Assembly: GCF_027887165.1 (NCBI RefSeq)
Contig: NC_077227.1
Location: 539,758,389-539,822,388, forward strand
Direction: 5' to 3'
DNA length: 64,000 bases
Source: Monodelphis domestica
Lineage: Eukaryota > Chordata > Mammalia > Didelphimorphia > Didelphidae
The number at the start of each line of letters is the position of its first letter. Position 1 is the first letter of the stretch. Positions 1 to 11,419 of the stretch are shown here, in pieces. Below the pieces are notes generated by a model. The model was given only the letters and a program-made list of their open reading frames with translations. It searched no databases and had not been told where the DNA came from. The position numbers were made by a program, and so were the translations under genes.

Positions 1-388
1 TTGTTTTGTGGCATCAATATTCAGAGGTTTTCCATCAGCCATCTTTGCCTTTTCCCTCTCATATTTAAACATTTACCAGATCCTGTTAATGTCATCTTTG
101 CAAGATCTCTTGCATCCATGCCTTCCTCTCTATTCCCACTTTGAGCAGGTTATTATTATTATCTATTTGGACAACCAGAGGAACATTTAATATTTTTTAA
201 ATTTATGTTTGTTACTTTAAACTCCTCAAACATCTCACTCCCCTGTACTAGAGAAAACATCATTTGACAGAAAAAAATGTATATATAAAAGTGTGTTGTG
301 CATGTTTCCATTTATTAGTTCTTTCCCTGGAAATAGACATTCACAATTATTTCTCAAACCATATTTCTGTTGCTGTATATGATGTTTG
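1..388. other. AT-rich sequence, no gene seen
   Basis: No recognised repeat or coding signal. Short open frames here are low-complexity and lack known motifs. Confidence 0.4.
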
Positions 389-565
389 TTTTTTTTTTTT
401 TAATTCTTACCTTCTTAGAATTGACGAAGTATTGGTTCCAAGACAGAAGAGTGGAAAGGGCTAGGCAATGGGGGCTAAGTGACTTGCCCAGGGTCATAGA
501 GCTAGGAAGTATCTGAGGCCACATTTGATCCTAGGACCTCTCAAATCTAGGCATAGCTGGCCCTA
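389..565 (-). repeat. Type A SINE, antisense
   Basis: Starts with a poly-T run (the reverse of the A tail), then the antisense tail and body ('ggctaggcaatggg', 'gtgacttgcccagggtca') and ends in a worn antisense head. Confidence 0.85.
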
Positions 566-768
566 TAATGTTCTACTGGTTTTTCTCATTTCAATCTTTA
601 TAATTTCATTTAGGTCTTTCCATGTTTTTAAAAAATTTAACCTGCTCATCATTTCTTACCTCACACAGAGGAGCCTTTAACAAGCCTCTTTGCCTCCCCT
701 TTTTCATCCTTCCAACTTATCCTTTATGCCAGGAGCACAATAATATTCTTTATGCATATGAATATATG

Positions 769-890
769 AGAGGCAGCATGGAGTAGTGGATGGAGAGCCA
801 GTCAGGATGTCAGGATGCCTTGGTTTTAATTCCTACTTTGGCCACATATTAGCTCCATCACGGTGGGCAAGTCACTTCTAGTGCCCCAGG
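769..890 (+). repeat. SINE 5' part, type C-like
   Basis: Head 'ggcagcatggagtagtggat' and the conserved 'gggcaagtcact' core are visible. The 3' tail is missing. Confidence 0.65.
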
Positions 891-924
891 ACACTTACTA
901 AATTCAAGTTACAGAGCAGATTTC

Positions 925-1000
925 CACCTTAATTCATCCATCAGTCACCATTTATTAGGCACCTACAATGTGTCAGGTACTGTGCTAAGTGACCTGCATT
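925..1000 (-). repeat. L2 LINE 3' end, antisense
   Basis: The stretch 'caccatttattaggcaccta' followed by 'tgtcaggtactgtgctaag' is the reverse of the L2 3' terminus. Confidence 0.7.
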
Positions 1001-1014
1001 GGCAAAGGGATTTC

Positions 1015-1620
1015 TTACACCAGTGAAATTACCAGAACCATCCAAAATACGTGACTATGCTGTCTGTCTACATGTATCTGGTCCATGCTACTCCTCTGCC
1101 AAAAAACCCAAACAATTCCTTGCTACCTCCTGTGTAAAATTCAAACACCATTCCCTCACATTTCAGGCTTGCTATGACTTGGCACCAGTGTCTTCTCTAC
1201 TCATCTCCTAGTCTCTCTTCTGCTTAATTTATATTTCAGCCAAAGTGGGTAAAGAAGTCTCAGCCTCTTGGACTAGCACTCTCTTGCCTCTACACATTTA
1301 CTCAGCCCTTTTCTTATTTATATTCTTTTTTTTTATAACCTTGACTTTCTGTCTTAGAATTGATGCAAGTATGGATTCTAGGGCAGAGGAAGACAAAGTG
1401 CTAGGCAATTGGGGTGAAGTGATTTGCCTGGGGTCACATAATTAGGAAGTGTCTTAAATCAAATTTGAACCCAGATCCTCCTGACTCCAGGATTTTTCCT
1501 CTAATTAGAATGTCTTCCTTCCTTATTTTCATTTGTTCAATCCCCACCCATTCCTTAAAATCACCTCAAATTTCACCTCCTGCATTCACCACCTTCCTGG
1601 TTCCCTCTTGATTGGTAATG
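1015..1620 (+). repeat. L2 LINE 3' region, interrupted
   Basis: C/T-rich text resembling the L2 3' portion (compare the clearer copy at 37255-38075). It is broken by a younger type A SINE at 1324-1500. Part of the assignment is inference. Confidence 0.5.
1324..1500 (-). repeat. Type A SINE, antisense
   Basis: Poly-T then antisense type A tail ('ctgtcttagaattgatgcaa') and body ('gtgatttgcctggggtca'). It interrupts L2-like sequence and is therefore younger than it. Confidence 0.8.
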
Positions 1621-1621
1621 A

Positions 1622-1757
1622 CCTTGTGGTGTGGTTAAAAAGCCCTGGATTTAGACGAAGAGCATCTTACTCAGCTCTGCCATTAGTGAGCTCTTGGACT
1701 CAATTTTCCCATATGTAAAACAAAGATCTAGAAAGCCCTTTCAGAGTCTAAATCTTA
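1622..1757 (+). repeat. Type C SINE
   Basis: Contains 'agccctggatttaga', the 'tcccatatgtaaaac' core and the 'gaaagccctttcagagtcta' tail, all diverged. Confidence 0.65.
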
Positions 1758-1764
1758 ACACTGC

Positions 1765-2125
1765 CTTGACCCCATCAAGGATTTTGTTCCCTATTTCTTT
1801 AATGAGTTTATTTTAGGTTAAAGCTATCTGATTGGGTTGTTGTTGTTTTTGTTGTTTTCCCTCTAGTAGACTGTAATTTCCTTAGTTGTCACCTGGCTGA
1901 TGTACTTTGGGAATTCTCTGAGTGATTTCTCTACCACATTCCCTGCCTGCATCAGGTACCCTCATCCTCCCCCTTCTCCCTCCTGACCTTTGCAGCTTCC
2001 TGTGGAATTCTGTTCTCCTCCTCATTAGATTATAAGCCCCTTGAGGTCAGGGACTGTCTTTCTTTGTTCATATTTTTGTATTTTTGGTTCTTAACACAAT
2101 GTCTGGTACATAGTAGGGCCTTAAC
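1765..2125 (+). repeat. L2 LINE 3' end
   Basis: The terminal L2 signature is clear: 'ttagattataagccccttga', then 'gtctggtacatagtagg' and 'ccttaacaaatgtttat'. Confidence 0.75.
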
Positions 2126-2414
2126 AAATGTTTATGGACTAATGTTCTTGGGGGCAAGAGTGGTGTCATGGAGTTTCTCTTCCCCCTGTCTCTCACTGAG
2201 GGATATTTCCTATCACTTGCCTCAGGCAGACTTTGTGGTACTTCCCCAAGCATCAAATTGCCTACTTAGCGCTCTGGGAAGGACTCATCATCTCACTTAC
2301 AATAGTGAAGACTAATACTGTGAATAAGATAATTGGTGAAATCCAGATCTAAGACCTGATTATAATTTTGCCCCTGGTAGGCACCTATTAATATCTTTTG
2401 TATTTCCTTTGTTA

Positions 2415-2525
2415 GTGAGGAGGAAACTGAAGGAAAAATGACTCACCCAAGAACTAGCAAGTTGGTGATTAGAGACCAGAACCCAGGTCTCCTCATTTTT
2501 CCCATAAGTAGCATCATGGACATTT
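2415..2525 (-). repeat. MIR/type C SINE fragment, antisense
   Basis: Antisense core 'gaggaggaaactgaagg' followed by 'accagaacccaggtctcct'. Confidence 0.6.
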
Positions 2526-2784
2526 TTCTTTATGACTAATAATATATATCCTTCCCCCCCCCCCAAGTTTCCTAGCAATAGGTGATGGAGTTGGACTAGC
2601 TGCAAACCAAGGTTGTTTTGTTGTTTTAGGAAACACAGAAAACTTGTAGCACTTTCTCCCTGAAAAGGTGAAATAGCAGAGAATGTCCAATACCCGGGGG
2701 CACCAAATAAGACCTTTTGAAAGTAGAGTTTGCAGACTTCTACCACAAAAAGGCTTTGATGCACAGTTGTCTTCTGGTGGGGTA

Positions 2785-3105
2785 GGGTGGCAGGGTTATC
2801 TTTACTTTCTTCAAATGTTTAAAAGATCATTTGGAAGAGGAAATAAACCCATTTCAGGCAAAATGAGGAGCAGCAGGTCAAAGTTGCATGAAACAGATTT
2901 TAGCACAACAACAAAAAAAAACCCAACAACAATAAAGCCTGTCCAAAAGTGGAATGGGTTACCTCTGTGGGGAGAAGGTTCCTTTATCCTGGAGATCTTC
3001 ACACAGGGGCAGAGAGAACACAGTGATTCCAGTGTATTCTAGAGAGGACTCCTACCTTCTGGACAAGATAACCTTTGGGGGGGAGTCCTTTAGCTCTGAG
3101 ATAGT
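2785..3105 (+). repeat. CR1/L3 LINE 3' end
   Basis: The phrase 'tccaaaagtggaatggg' followed by a 'ggagatcttcacacaggggc' motif matches the 3' untranslated end of CR1/L3 LINEs. An A-rich CAACAA stretch lies within it at about 2907-2933. Confidence 0.6.
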
Positions 3106-3127
3106 ATGAATGGATGAATCTATGAAC

Positions 3128-3383
3128 TTGAGGTGAAGTGGATAAAGCACTGGCCTCAAGTTAGGAAGCCCTGAGTTCAAGTCCAGCTTCAGACACTTCT
3201 TAGCTGTATGATCCTGAACAAGTCACTTAACCTCCATTTGCTCCATTTTCCTCAGCTGTAAAATGGGGATAGTAACAGCACCTGCTTCATGGGGTGGTTG
3301 TGAGGATCAAATGAGATAGAAATTGTAAAAGGTGCTTAGCACTGTGCCTGACATATAGGAAGTGCTATAGAAATGCTGGCTCA
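3128..3383 (+). repeat. MIR/THER1-like SINE, near full length
   Basis: Head 'gaagtggataaagcactggc', pol III B-box-like 'gagttcaagtcc', core 'agctgtaaaatggggatag', and the L2-like 3' end 'cttagcactgtgcctgaca' are all in order. Confidence 0.85.
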
Positions 3384-3583
3384 GGGGATAGATTTCTGGG
3401 TCTGAAGTCAGGAAGAACTGAGTTCAAATCTAGTCTTCGATACTTACTAGCTGGATAACTCTGATCAATTATTTAACTTCTGTTTGCCTTAATTCCCTGG
3501 AGAAGGAAATGGCAAACCACTCTATTTTCTTTGCTAAGGAAACCATACACAAAGAGTCAGATATAACTGAGCAATAACAATGT
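3384..3583 (+). repeat. Type B (RTE-tailed) SINE
   Basis: tRNA-like head with 'gagttcaaatct', then the diagnostic tail 'ggagaaggaaatggcaaacc' and 'agagtcagatataactga'. It abuts the preceding MIR directly. Confidence 0.85.
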
Positions 3584-3801
3584 AAAGGCTTATTCCCTCC
3601 TTCTCCTTTTCCCCCCAAATAGGCTCAGAAGAACTCTTGATTCCACCGTGGTTTTAGAGAACTCTTAAATATCCACTCTAGAAAACAATTGTAGTAAGAT
3701 TTGCACTTTGGTTTATGGCCATTTTTACAAGTTATTTCTTTAAACGTTAAACCATTACGTTCAGTCTCACGATCAATGCTGTGTATTGGTTTCAGTAAAT
3801 A

Positions 3802-3922
3802 GTAAGGGCTGGGCAATAGGCATTAAATGACATGCCCAGGAGGTCTCTGAGGACAGATTTGAACCCAGGACCTCCTGTTTCTAGGCCTGGCTTTCAAACC
3901 ACTGAGCCACCTAGCTGCTCTT
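3802..3922 (-). repeat. Type A SINE, antisense, 3' truncated
   Basis: Antisense body from 'gtaagggctgggcaatag' to the head 'actgagccacctagctgct'. The A tail is absent. Confidence 0.8.
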
Positions 3923-4194
3923 TATAAGGTATTTTTTCACAATAATCCTGTTCCTGAAGTGAGTTCAAATATCCCTATTTGGTTGATGGGGCATCAGCAA
4001 CAAAGAAGTTGAAAGTCTTGTCTGGTGTTACTCAGAATTAGACTAAGTCTAGTTATGTTGGAGTTGGCCTCAACTTTGTCCTCAGTCCAGATCTCACTTC
4101 ATTACTGAGGTGATAAAATGGCAATAACACAGAAAGTATCCATTATCTTCGATTCCAAATAAGTTCTATTAGATAGTGCAAATAGGATGTTATT

Positions 4195-4480
4195 TTTTGC
4201 CTGGCTGACCAGATGGGACATGATTGCTATCTCCGATTATTTGAAGGAGTTTTGTGTAAGAGAGAATATCCATTCCTCAATGCTTCAGAGAGGAAGAAAC
4301 GAGATCCCTGGGTGGAAGTCATGGGAATGAGAAGTTCAGCTCAGCATTGAAAAACAACACTTAGAACCACATCCCAAGGCTGTGGGTTTCTGATTCTTGA
4401 AAGTGTTCAAGCTGAGGCTGAATGAGCAAAACTGCAGAAGGATTCTTGCATTGGGTGAAAGGTTAGACTGAATCGTCTGC
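4195..4480 (+). repeat. CR1/L3 LINE 3' end
   Basis: In order: 'catgattgctatctccga', 'atttgaaggagttttgtgt', 'gggtggaagtcatggga', 'gttcaagctgaggctgaatg' and 'gattcttgcattgggtgaaa'. This is the 3' UTR order of CR1/L3 LINEs. Confidence 0.7.
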
Positions 4481-4585
4481 TTTTTTTTTTCAGTCCTTTA
4501 AATTTCAGTGCTCCAGTGAGAGACTCGCTTCTCTATTACCCAAAGAGTCAGAAAAGGAAATGCTTCTTACAAAACAGCCAACTCC

Positions 4586-7150
4586 CTAGAACATAGACTG
4601 TCAAGAGCTGGAAGAGACCTTTAGAAGGCAGACCACTAAAGCTCAGACGAATCTTAGATGGAATATCAGTTAGAAAGGACCTTTAGAATGCAGACCATGA
4701 AGGCTCAGAGGAACCTTAGAAGACAGAATATGGGATGTCAAAGCTGGAGGAATGCAGACCACCAAAGCTTAGAGGAACCTTAGAACCCACAAGGTGAGAT
4801 GCCAGAGTCAGAAGGGATCTTTAGAATGCAGACCATCAAAGCCCAGAGGAACCTTAGAACCCACAAGGTGAGATGTCAGAGCTAGAAGGGATCTTTAGAA
4901 TGCAGACCATCAAAGCCCAGAGGAACCTTAGAACCCACAAGGTGAGATGTCAGAGCTAGAAGGGATCTTTAGAATGCAGACCATCAAAGCCCAGAGGAAC
5001 CTTAGAACCCACAAGGTGAGATGTCAGAGCTAGAAGGGATCTTTAGAATGCAGACCATCAAAGCCCAGAGGAACCTTAGAACCCACAAGGTGAGTTGTCA
5101 GAGCTAGAAGGGATCTTTAGAATGCAGACCATCAAAGCCCAGAGGAACCTTAGAACCCACAAGGTGAGATGTCAGAGTTAGAAGGGACCTTTAGAATGCA
5201 GACCATCAAAGCCCAGAGGAACCTTAGAAGACAGAATATGGGATGTCAAAGCTGGAGGAATGCAGACCACCAAAGCTTAGAGGAACCTTAGAACCCACAA
5301 GGTGAGATGTCAGAGTTAGAAGGGATCTTTAGAATGCAGACCATCAAAGCCCAGACGAACCTTAGAACCCACAAGGTGAGATGTCAGAGTTAGAAGGGAC
5401 CTTTAGAATGCAGACCATGAAAGCCCAGAGGAACCTTAGAACCCACAAGGTGAGATGTCAGAGCTAGAAGGGATCTTTAGAATGCAGACCATCAAAGCCC
5501 AGAGGAACCTTAGAACCCACAAGGTGAGATGCCAGAGCTAGAAGGGATCTTTAGAATGCAGACCATCAAAGCCCAGAGGAACCTTAGAACCCACAAGGTG
5601 AGATGTCAGAGCTAGAAGGGATCTTTAGAATGCAGACCATCAAAGCCCAGAGGAACCTTAGAACCCACAAGGTGAGATGTCAGAGCTAGAAGGGATCTTT
5701 AGAATGCAGACCATCAAAGCCCAGAGGAACCTTAGAACCCACAAGGTGAGATGTCAGAGCTAGAAGGGACCTTTAGAATGCAGACCATCAAAGCCCAGAG
5801 GAACCTTAGAACCCACAAGGTGAGATGTCAGAGTTAGAAGGGACCTTTAGAATGCAGACCATCAAAGCCCAGAGGAACCTTAGAACCCACAAGGTGAGAT
5901 GTCAGAGTTAGAAGGGATCTTTAGAATGCAGACCATCAAAGCCCAGAGGAACCTTAGAACCCACAAAGTGAGATGTCAGCGTTAGAAGGGACCTTTAGAA
6001 TGCAGACCATCAAAGCCCAGAGGAACCTTAGAACCCACAAGGTGAGATGTCAGAGTTAGAAGGGACCTTTAGAATGCAGACCATCAAAGCCCAGAGGAAC
6101 CTTAGAACCCACAAGGTGAGATGTCAGAGTTAGAAGGGACCTTTAGAATGCAGACCATCAAAGCCCAGAGGAACCTTAGAACCCACAAGGTGAGATGTCA
6201 GAGCTAGAAGGGACCTTTAGAATGCAGACCATCAAAGCCCAGAGGAACCTTAGAACCCACAAGGTGAGATGTCAGAGTTAGAAGGGACCTTTAGAATGCA
6301 GACCATCAAAGCCCAGAGGAACCTTAGAACCCACAAGGTGAGATGTCAGAGTTAGAAGGGATCTTTAGAATGCAGACCATCAAAGCCCAGAGGAACCTTA
6401 GAACCCACAAAGTGAGATGTCAGCGTTAGAAGGGACCTTTAGAATGCAGACCATCAAAGCCCAGAGGAACCTTAGAACCCACAAGGTGAGATGTCAGAGT
6501 TAGAAGGGACCTTTAGAATGCAGACCATCAAAGCCCAGAGGAACCTTAGAACCCACAAGGTGAGATGTCAGAGTTAGAAGGGACCTTTAGAATGCAGACC
6601 ATCAAAGCCCAGAGGAACCTTAGAACCCACAAGGTGAGATGTCAGAGTTAGAAGGGACCTTTAGAATGCAGACCATCAAAGCGCAGAGGAACCTTAGAAC
6701 CCACAAGGTGAGATGTCAGAGTTAGAAGGGACCTTTAGAATGCAGACCATCAAAGCCCAGAGGAACCTTAGAACCCACAAGGTGAGATGTCAGAGTTAGA
6801 AGGGACCTTTAGAATGCAGACCATGAAAGCCCAGAGGAACCTTAGAACCCACAAGGTGAGATGCCAGAGTTAGAAGGGACCTTTAGAATGCAGACCATCA
6901 AAGCTCAGAGGAACCTTAGAAGACAGAACATAGGATGTCAAAACTGGAGGAATGCAGACCACCAAAGCTCAGAGGCATCTTAGATGGAATATCAGTTAGA
7001 AAGGACCTTTAGAATGCAGACCATGAAAGCTCAGAGGAACCTTAGAAGACAGAATATGGGATGTCAAAGCTGGAGGAATACAGACCACCAAAGGTTAGAG
7101 GAATCCTAGAACCTTCAAGATGGGATGTCAGAGCTGGAAGGGACATCAGA
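4586..7150. repeat. 74-bp minisatellite (28 regular units plus variants)
   Basis: Head-to-tail units of 74 bp. From the 'gaatgcagacc' anchor at 4824 to the one at 6886 is 2062 bp, which equals 27 x 74 plus one 64-bp variant (near 5229). That gives 28 regular units. Flanking variant units of about 62 and 64 bp occur at 4586-4823 and 6887-7110. Units differ at a few fixed sites (gagCtag/gagTtag, gggaTct/gggaCct), which lets copies be tracked. The motif resembles the antisense tail of a type C SINE ('agagctggaagggacct'), and a fuller SINE body follows at 7117. Because 74 is not a multiple of 3 the frame shifts each unit, and no long ORF runs through the array. Confidence 0.97.
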
Positions 7151-7290
7151 AGTCATCCAGGCCTATTTGCTTGAGAAGAAAACTGAAATAGAGAAAGGAA
7201 GTGAGATTTGTTAAGAGGCCTGGGCAGAGAGTAGCCAGGATTCAAACCCAGATATCCTGATTCCTCCGCATTGCACCACAATTAAAACCC
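7117..7290 (-). repeat. Type C SINE, antisense, at minisatellite edge
   Basis: Begins 'gagctggaagggacatcaga' and continues into a full antisense body ('gattcaaacccagatatcct'). It runs without a break out of the minisatellite and is the probable source of its unit. Confidence 0.8.
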
Positions 7291-7736
7291 ACAATGGAAG
7301 AGACAAAAAATCAAACCAAACCAAACCAAAACAAAAAAAAACCCTTACAAAACAGTCTTTAAACCCATAAGCCCCACTATAAGCCCAAAGGGATTCTATC
7401 TCCTTCTGTTTGATACCAGGTTGCCTACATTTTGTTGTGGTTATTATTGTTATTACTCTAATTGTTGATGATGGTGGGGTGGAAGCCCTTTGGAGTGGAG
7501 GTATTCTTAACCCAGCATTCCTTTTTCACAGCACAAGTTGGCATGAGATCAAATGTTTATATTCAGTAAGATAGTTGGTTCTTGGTTGATTGCCTAGTTT
7601 AAGGGCCTGTGAGGAAACCATTACTTACTTTTCCCCCAATTGGTGGAAGAGAGATTTCCATCCAAAAGGCTAGGCAGACGACAGAAACAGACACCTGGCC
7701 ATTGACCAAGGTCAGATGAAAGAGTTCGATAATAGC

Positions 7737-7917
7737 TGGGTACCACAGAGGAAACTGTGCTGACTTCAGAGTCTTAGGACCAGGGTTTGAATCCTAGCTC
7801 CGTTACCCACTGTGTGGCTTTGAGAAATCATTGAATTTCTCTTCTTTTCCTCGGCTGTAAAATGACAGGATTGGACTAAAAGGCTTCTAAGGTCCTTTCC
7901 AGCTCTAATTATGATCT
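7737..7917 (+). repeat. Type C SINE
   Basis: Core 'ctcggctgtaaaatgacagg', then 'ttggactaaaaggcttctaa' and 'ggtcctttccagctctaat'. Confidence 0.85.
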
Positions 7918-8164
7918 GGGTATTACTAAGTTTTTAGGAACTTCCATGCCCCCAGATTTCATGGGGACAAGAGTATGTAGGCTTTTGGCTTTAAAAAAAA
8001 ATCATGATTTGGAAATTAATATTCAATGTTACACCCCCCCCCCCCCGGTTTTGATGTTTCAGCTGCTTTTTGTCTCCTTCAGACCACTGTGATCTTGGTT
8101 TATGAAAAAGCCCAAGATCTCCACGTAAGCATTTATCCAGCTCCCTAACTCAAGCCAGAAAGAT

Positions 8165-8330
8165 GAAGCAGCGTGATATACTGGAGAGAATATTGGATTT
8201 GGCACCAGGTTCAAATCCCAGCCCTGCCACTTATAATCTAAGGGACTCTGGGGAATTCCTTTTACCTCATTGGGACTCTGTTTTCTTCATCGTGACATAT
8301 AAGGTCATAGCCAGCTCTAAATTTTGTACT
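8165..8330 (+). repeat. Type C SINE
   Basis: Head 'gcagcgtgatatactggaga', B-box-like 'ggttcaaatccc', tail 'ggtcatagccagctctaaat'. Confidence 0.75.
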
Positions 8331-8421
8331 GCTCTTTGAATCAGTGGTCAGGTTCTCAGAGAGGTTCTTAACCTAGGGTATGTAAACATGGTTTTAAAAA
8401 GACTATTTTGATATTAATATA

Positions 8422-8682
8422 GGCAATTAGTTGGCACAGTAGATAGATTGCTGAGCCTGGGGTCAGGAAGCCTCATCTTCTTGAGTTCAAGTCTGGTCTT
8501 ATACTTAGTAGCTGGGTAACCCTGGGCAAATCACTTTACATTGTGTGCCTCAGTTTCCTTATCTGTAAAATGAGTTAGAGAAGGAGAAGGCAAACCATCC
8601 TGGTATCTCTGCCAAGCAAACTCCAAATAGGGTCATGAAAAGTCAGACATGACTGAAAGGACTGAACAACAACAACAAAATA
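8422..8682 (+). repeat. Type B (RTE-tailed) SINE, full length
   Basis: Head 'ttggcacagtagatagattg', core 'atctgtaaaatgagttagag', tail 'agtcagacatgactgaaagg' ending in a CAACAA run. Confidence 0.9.
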
Positions 8683-8759
8683 TTAAAATTGTTGATTTTC
8701 TTTGTCATCTTATATATTTTGTTTTATACATTTGAAGACATGTTTTTAGTAGCTTATTA

Positions 8760-8935
8760 GATAGGTCTAGAGGCAGGACATTCTGGGTTCAAATGTGGCC
8801 TTTGACACTTCCTAGCTGTGTGACCCTGGGCAAGTCACTTAACCCCCATTGCCTAGCCCTTACCACTCTTCTGCCTTAGAACTGATACTTAGTACTGACT
8901 CTAAGACAGAAGGTAAGAGTTTGAAAAAAAAAACT
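8760..8935 (+). repeat. Type A SINE
   Basis: Close match to the consensus: 'gtgtgaccctgggcaagtca', 'ccattgcctagcccttacca', 'ctaagacagaaggtaagag', then an A run. Confidence 0.9.
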
Positions 8936-8979
8936 CTTTTAATCTAGAGGATGGATAAAAATAGGAGAGAGTTCACAGT

Positions 8980-9182
8980 GCAGGATCAATATAATGTACT
9001 GGAAAGCGTTTGTCTCTAGAGTCAGTAACAATGATATAAAATTCTGCCTCTGATACTTGTTACCAGTGTGATCTTGGTCAAGTCATTTAACTCATTTGTC
9101 CTCAGTTTACTTATCTGTAAAGTGAGAGTTTGGGACTAGATGGCCTTTTGGGTCTCTTTCAACTCTGGTCTGTTCTCTGATT
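8980..9182 (+). repeat. Type C SINE
   Basis: Contains 'ttacttatctgtaaagtgag' and 'gggactagatggccttttgg'. Confidence 0.8.
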
Positions 9183-10905
9183 GGTATACTTCTCATATCC
9201 GTGATGCTTAGTATGTAGTATACAATTTCTTCCCTGTGAACTTCCCAACTCTATGAGTGAGACATTCAAGAACCGTAGGGTATAGACCCCTTTTAAAGAA
9301 ACTTGTTTTGAAAATGCTTGCAAATAATGATTTACTAGGCATTCCTTCCTAAGCTGTTTTTCTTTTTAATTGTCTAGTGCAGCTACAGGGAGACTTTCGA
9401 ATTTTACTTTTAAATTCAAAGAGAATTCCTTGTTCTTAACATGGGCTGCAGATTTTATACTCATTTCAATTTACAGAGTGAGGTTACCAAAATATCTTTT
9501 AGAAAGGTGGAATTTATGAGAATATCAACAGGATTTATGCTCTTGGTCCCAGGAATATGGAATGTTTTTATGTGCATGTACGTGACATAGGTTTGCAAAC
9601 TTAAAAAATATTTGCATTGTTTCATCCAAAAAATGATAGATTCTTCCTTTCCTACACTTGCATTTTTATATATTTTTTAAAACCATAAAATTGCAAACAG
9701 ACCCAAGGAGGAAAAACTCTGTGGCAGGATGGCTATATGTCTGCTGGTTAACCTTGGCCACAAAAATTGATCTGTGGGAATTTCTTGCCGTGTAACATAC
9801 TCCATCCAAATCCATAGTTATTACTGTAAACCTATTAGTGCCACCTGGGTTTGCATATCTGCAGTGCTGTCCAGGAGAAGACAGATTAGTTCCATCATAT
9901 GCTTTGCCAGAGGGGTGGACTCACCAGGGAGTCTCCCCTAAAGGAGAAAGAGGGCTCCAGCCCTTAATGAGAATCCAGTGCTTTTTTTTAATAGTGTTTG
10001 GTGGCCTAGAGATTTTCTGTCAAGTCATTTCAAATTAAATTGGCAGTCTGGCTCTGGCTGGGTTTAGCCCATATGAGTTTTGTTGCTCCATATATTAGAG
10101 CAGGAAGCCAGTTCTCAAACCCATGCTGTAAAACTTATTAGGCATGGGTGCTCCAATGGAAGGCTACAGCCCAGAGAGGTCACCCATTGCCTGGCTTTGT
10201 GGGTTAACTGGAAAAGTCATCACCTGGAGAGAATATTTTTAGAGAGAAAGTGAGGATTTTTTGTAGAGGTTAAAAATACAACCCACCCACCCCCAACACC
10301 AATTCTCCTGTGTTTACAGGGAAAGCTTGAGAAAACACATAGGTCTCCACTTGGTTTCAGATGGTGGCTTCAATTGGTTTTTGCAAATGGATGGATTTCC
10401 TTAGTCACCTCAAGGCATGTATGGAGTCCCAGGTCTGGGGAAGAATGTGACTCTGAGTCTTCATAATCTTAGACATATAGGATTCTTCCAAATTTGATGC
10501 AACCAGCTTGCGTTTCACAAGAGGAGAGAGACATGGATATTTCCATGGACACCTTCAAGGAGGGGGACAAAACTATTTCATTTCAAAAGGGCTCACCATA
10601 TGTATCTCTGGACTCTCCAACAATTTCCCTTTACTCTAAGAACTAGGCTTCTTGAACCTCCCAGAAGTTCTAGAGTCTTTAAGAGAAAATATTTCTGGAC
10701 TGATTGTTTTGCTCATGTAGGAACCATTCTATACATGCATGACCCTCCTAGGAATCCAAAAAGAGGTATCTTTACAAAGTGAGACTTGTTTTGGATTTGG
10801 GGTTTAGCAATTAACATTTATTTTATCCTGGAGAAGGAAAGACAATGGAGAAATGGTATCAATCTTTGACTATGGGGAAAGGGAGCTTATAAGGTATAAC
10901 ATCTG
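9183..10905. other. Repeat-poor stretch
   Basis: About 1.7 kb in which no repeat family or gene is recognised. Small ORFs (9838-10038, 10600-10782) match no known domain. It may hold conserved non-coding DNA, but that cannot be judged without alignment. Confidence 0.4.
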
Positions 10906-10909
10906 AAAA

Positions 10910-11025
10910 TACAACTGAGTTTCAATAGATGAGAGTTTTTGACTCAATATAAGGAAGAATTTTCTGTAATTAGAGCTCTGAAAAACTCCATACCAAGGGC
11001 TTCCATTGGATGGTGAATTCGTAGG
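10910..11025 (+). repeat. CR1/L3 3' end fragment
   Basis: 'ataaggaagaattttctgta' followed by 'ttagagctctgaaaaac' matches the 3' UTR of CR1/L3 LINEs. Confidence 0.5.
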
Positions 11026-11030
11026 GCAAC

Positions 11031-11203
11031 TGATTTAGAACTGGAAGGAACTTCAAAGGCCATCTTTTCCTTTTTATAGAAGAGAAAACTGAGCCTGGTG
11101 GATATTAAATGACTTACCCAACTAATAAGTGTCAGAGGAAAGATCTGAACTCAGGTCTTCCTGAGTCCAAGTCTTAGCATGTTTTCTGCCAAACCATATA
11201 TCT
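11031..11203 (-). repeat. Type C SINE, antisense
   Basis: Starts 'agaactggaaggaacttcaa', then 'agaagagaaaactgagcc' and 'ctgaactcaggtcttcctga'. Confidence 0.8.
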
Positions 11204-11419
11204 CCTCAACCTTTCAATAAGAAGCTTTGAAACAGAGGCTTGAAGATTATCCATCAGGGATATTACAGAAAGGATTCCTGCCCCCGGGGTCCTTTGATCT
11301 CAACTGCCAGTCCCATGGCTACTAGCAGAGGTGCATCCTGAGTTGATGACATGTTTGTAACCCTCAAAGACCAGCTTTAATACATGTACACCATGTACAC
11401 ACATGTACACCAAAGGCTG

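Noticed and set aside
4824..6960. CRISPR-like regular repeat array
   Set aside because: Units are contiguous 74-bp copies with no unique spacers, and all context is vertebrate.
8200..8215. tRNA genes suggested by B-box-like 'ggttcaaatcc' motifs
   Set aside because: These sit in SINE heads throughout the window. No complete cloverleaf was found.
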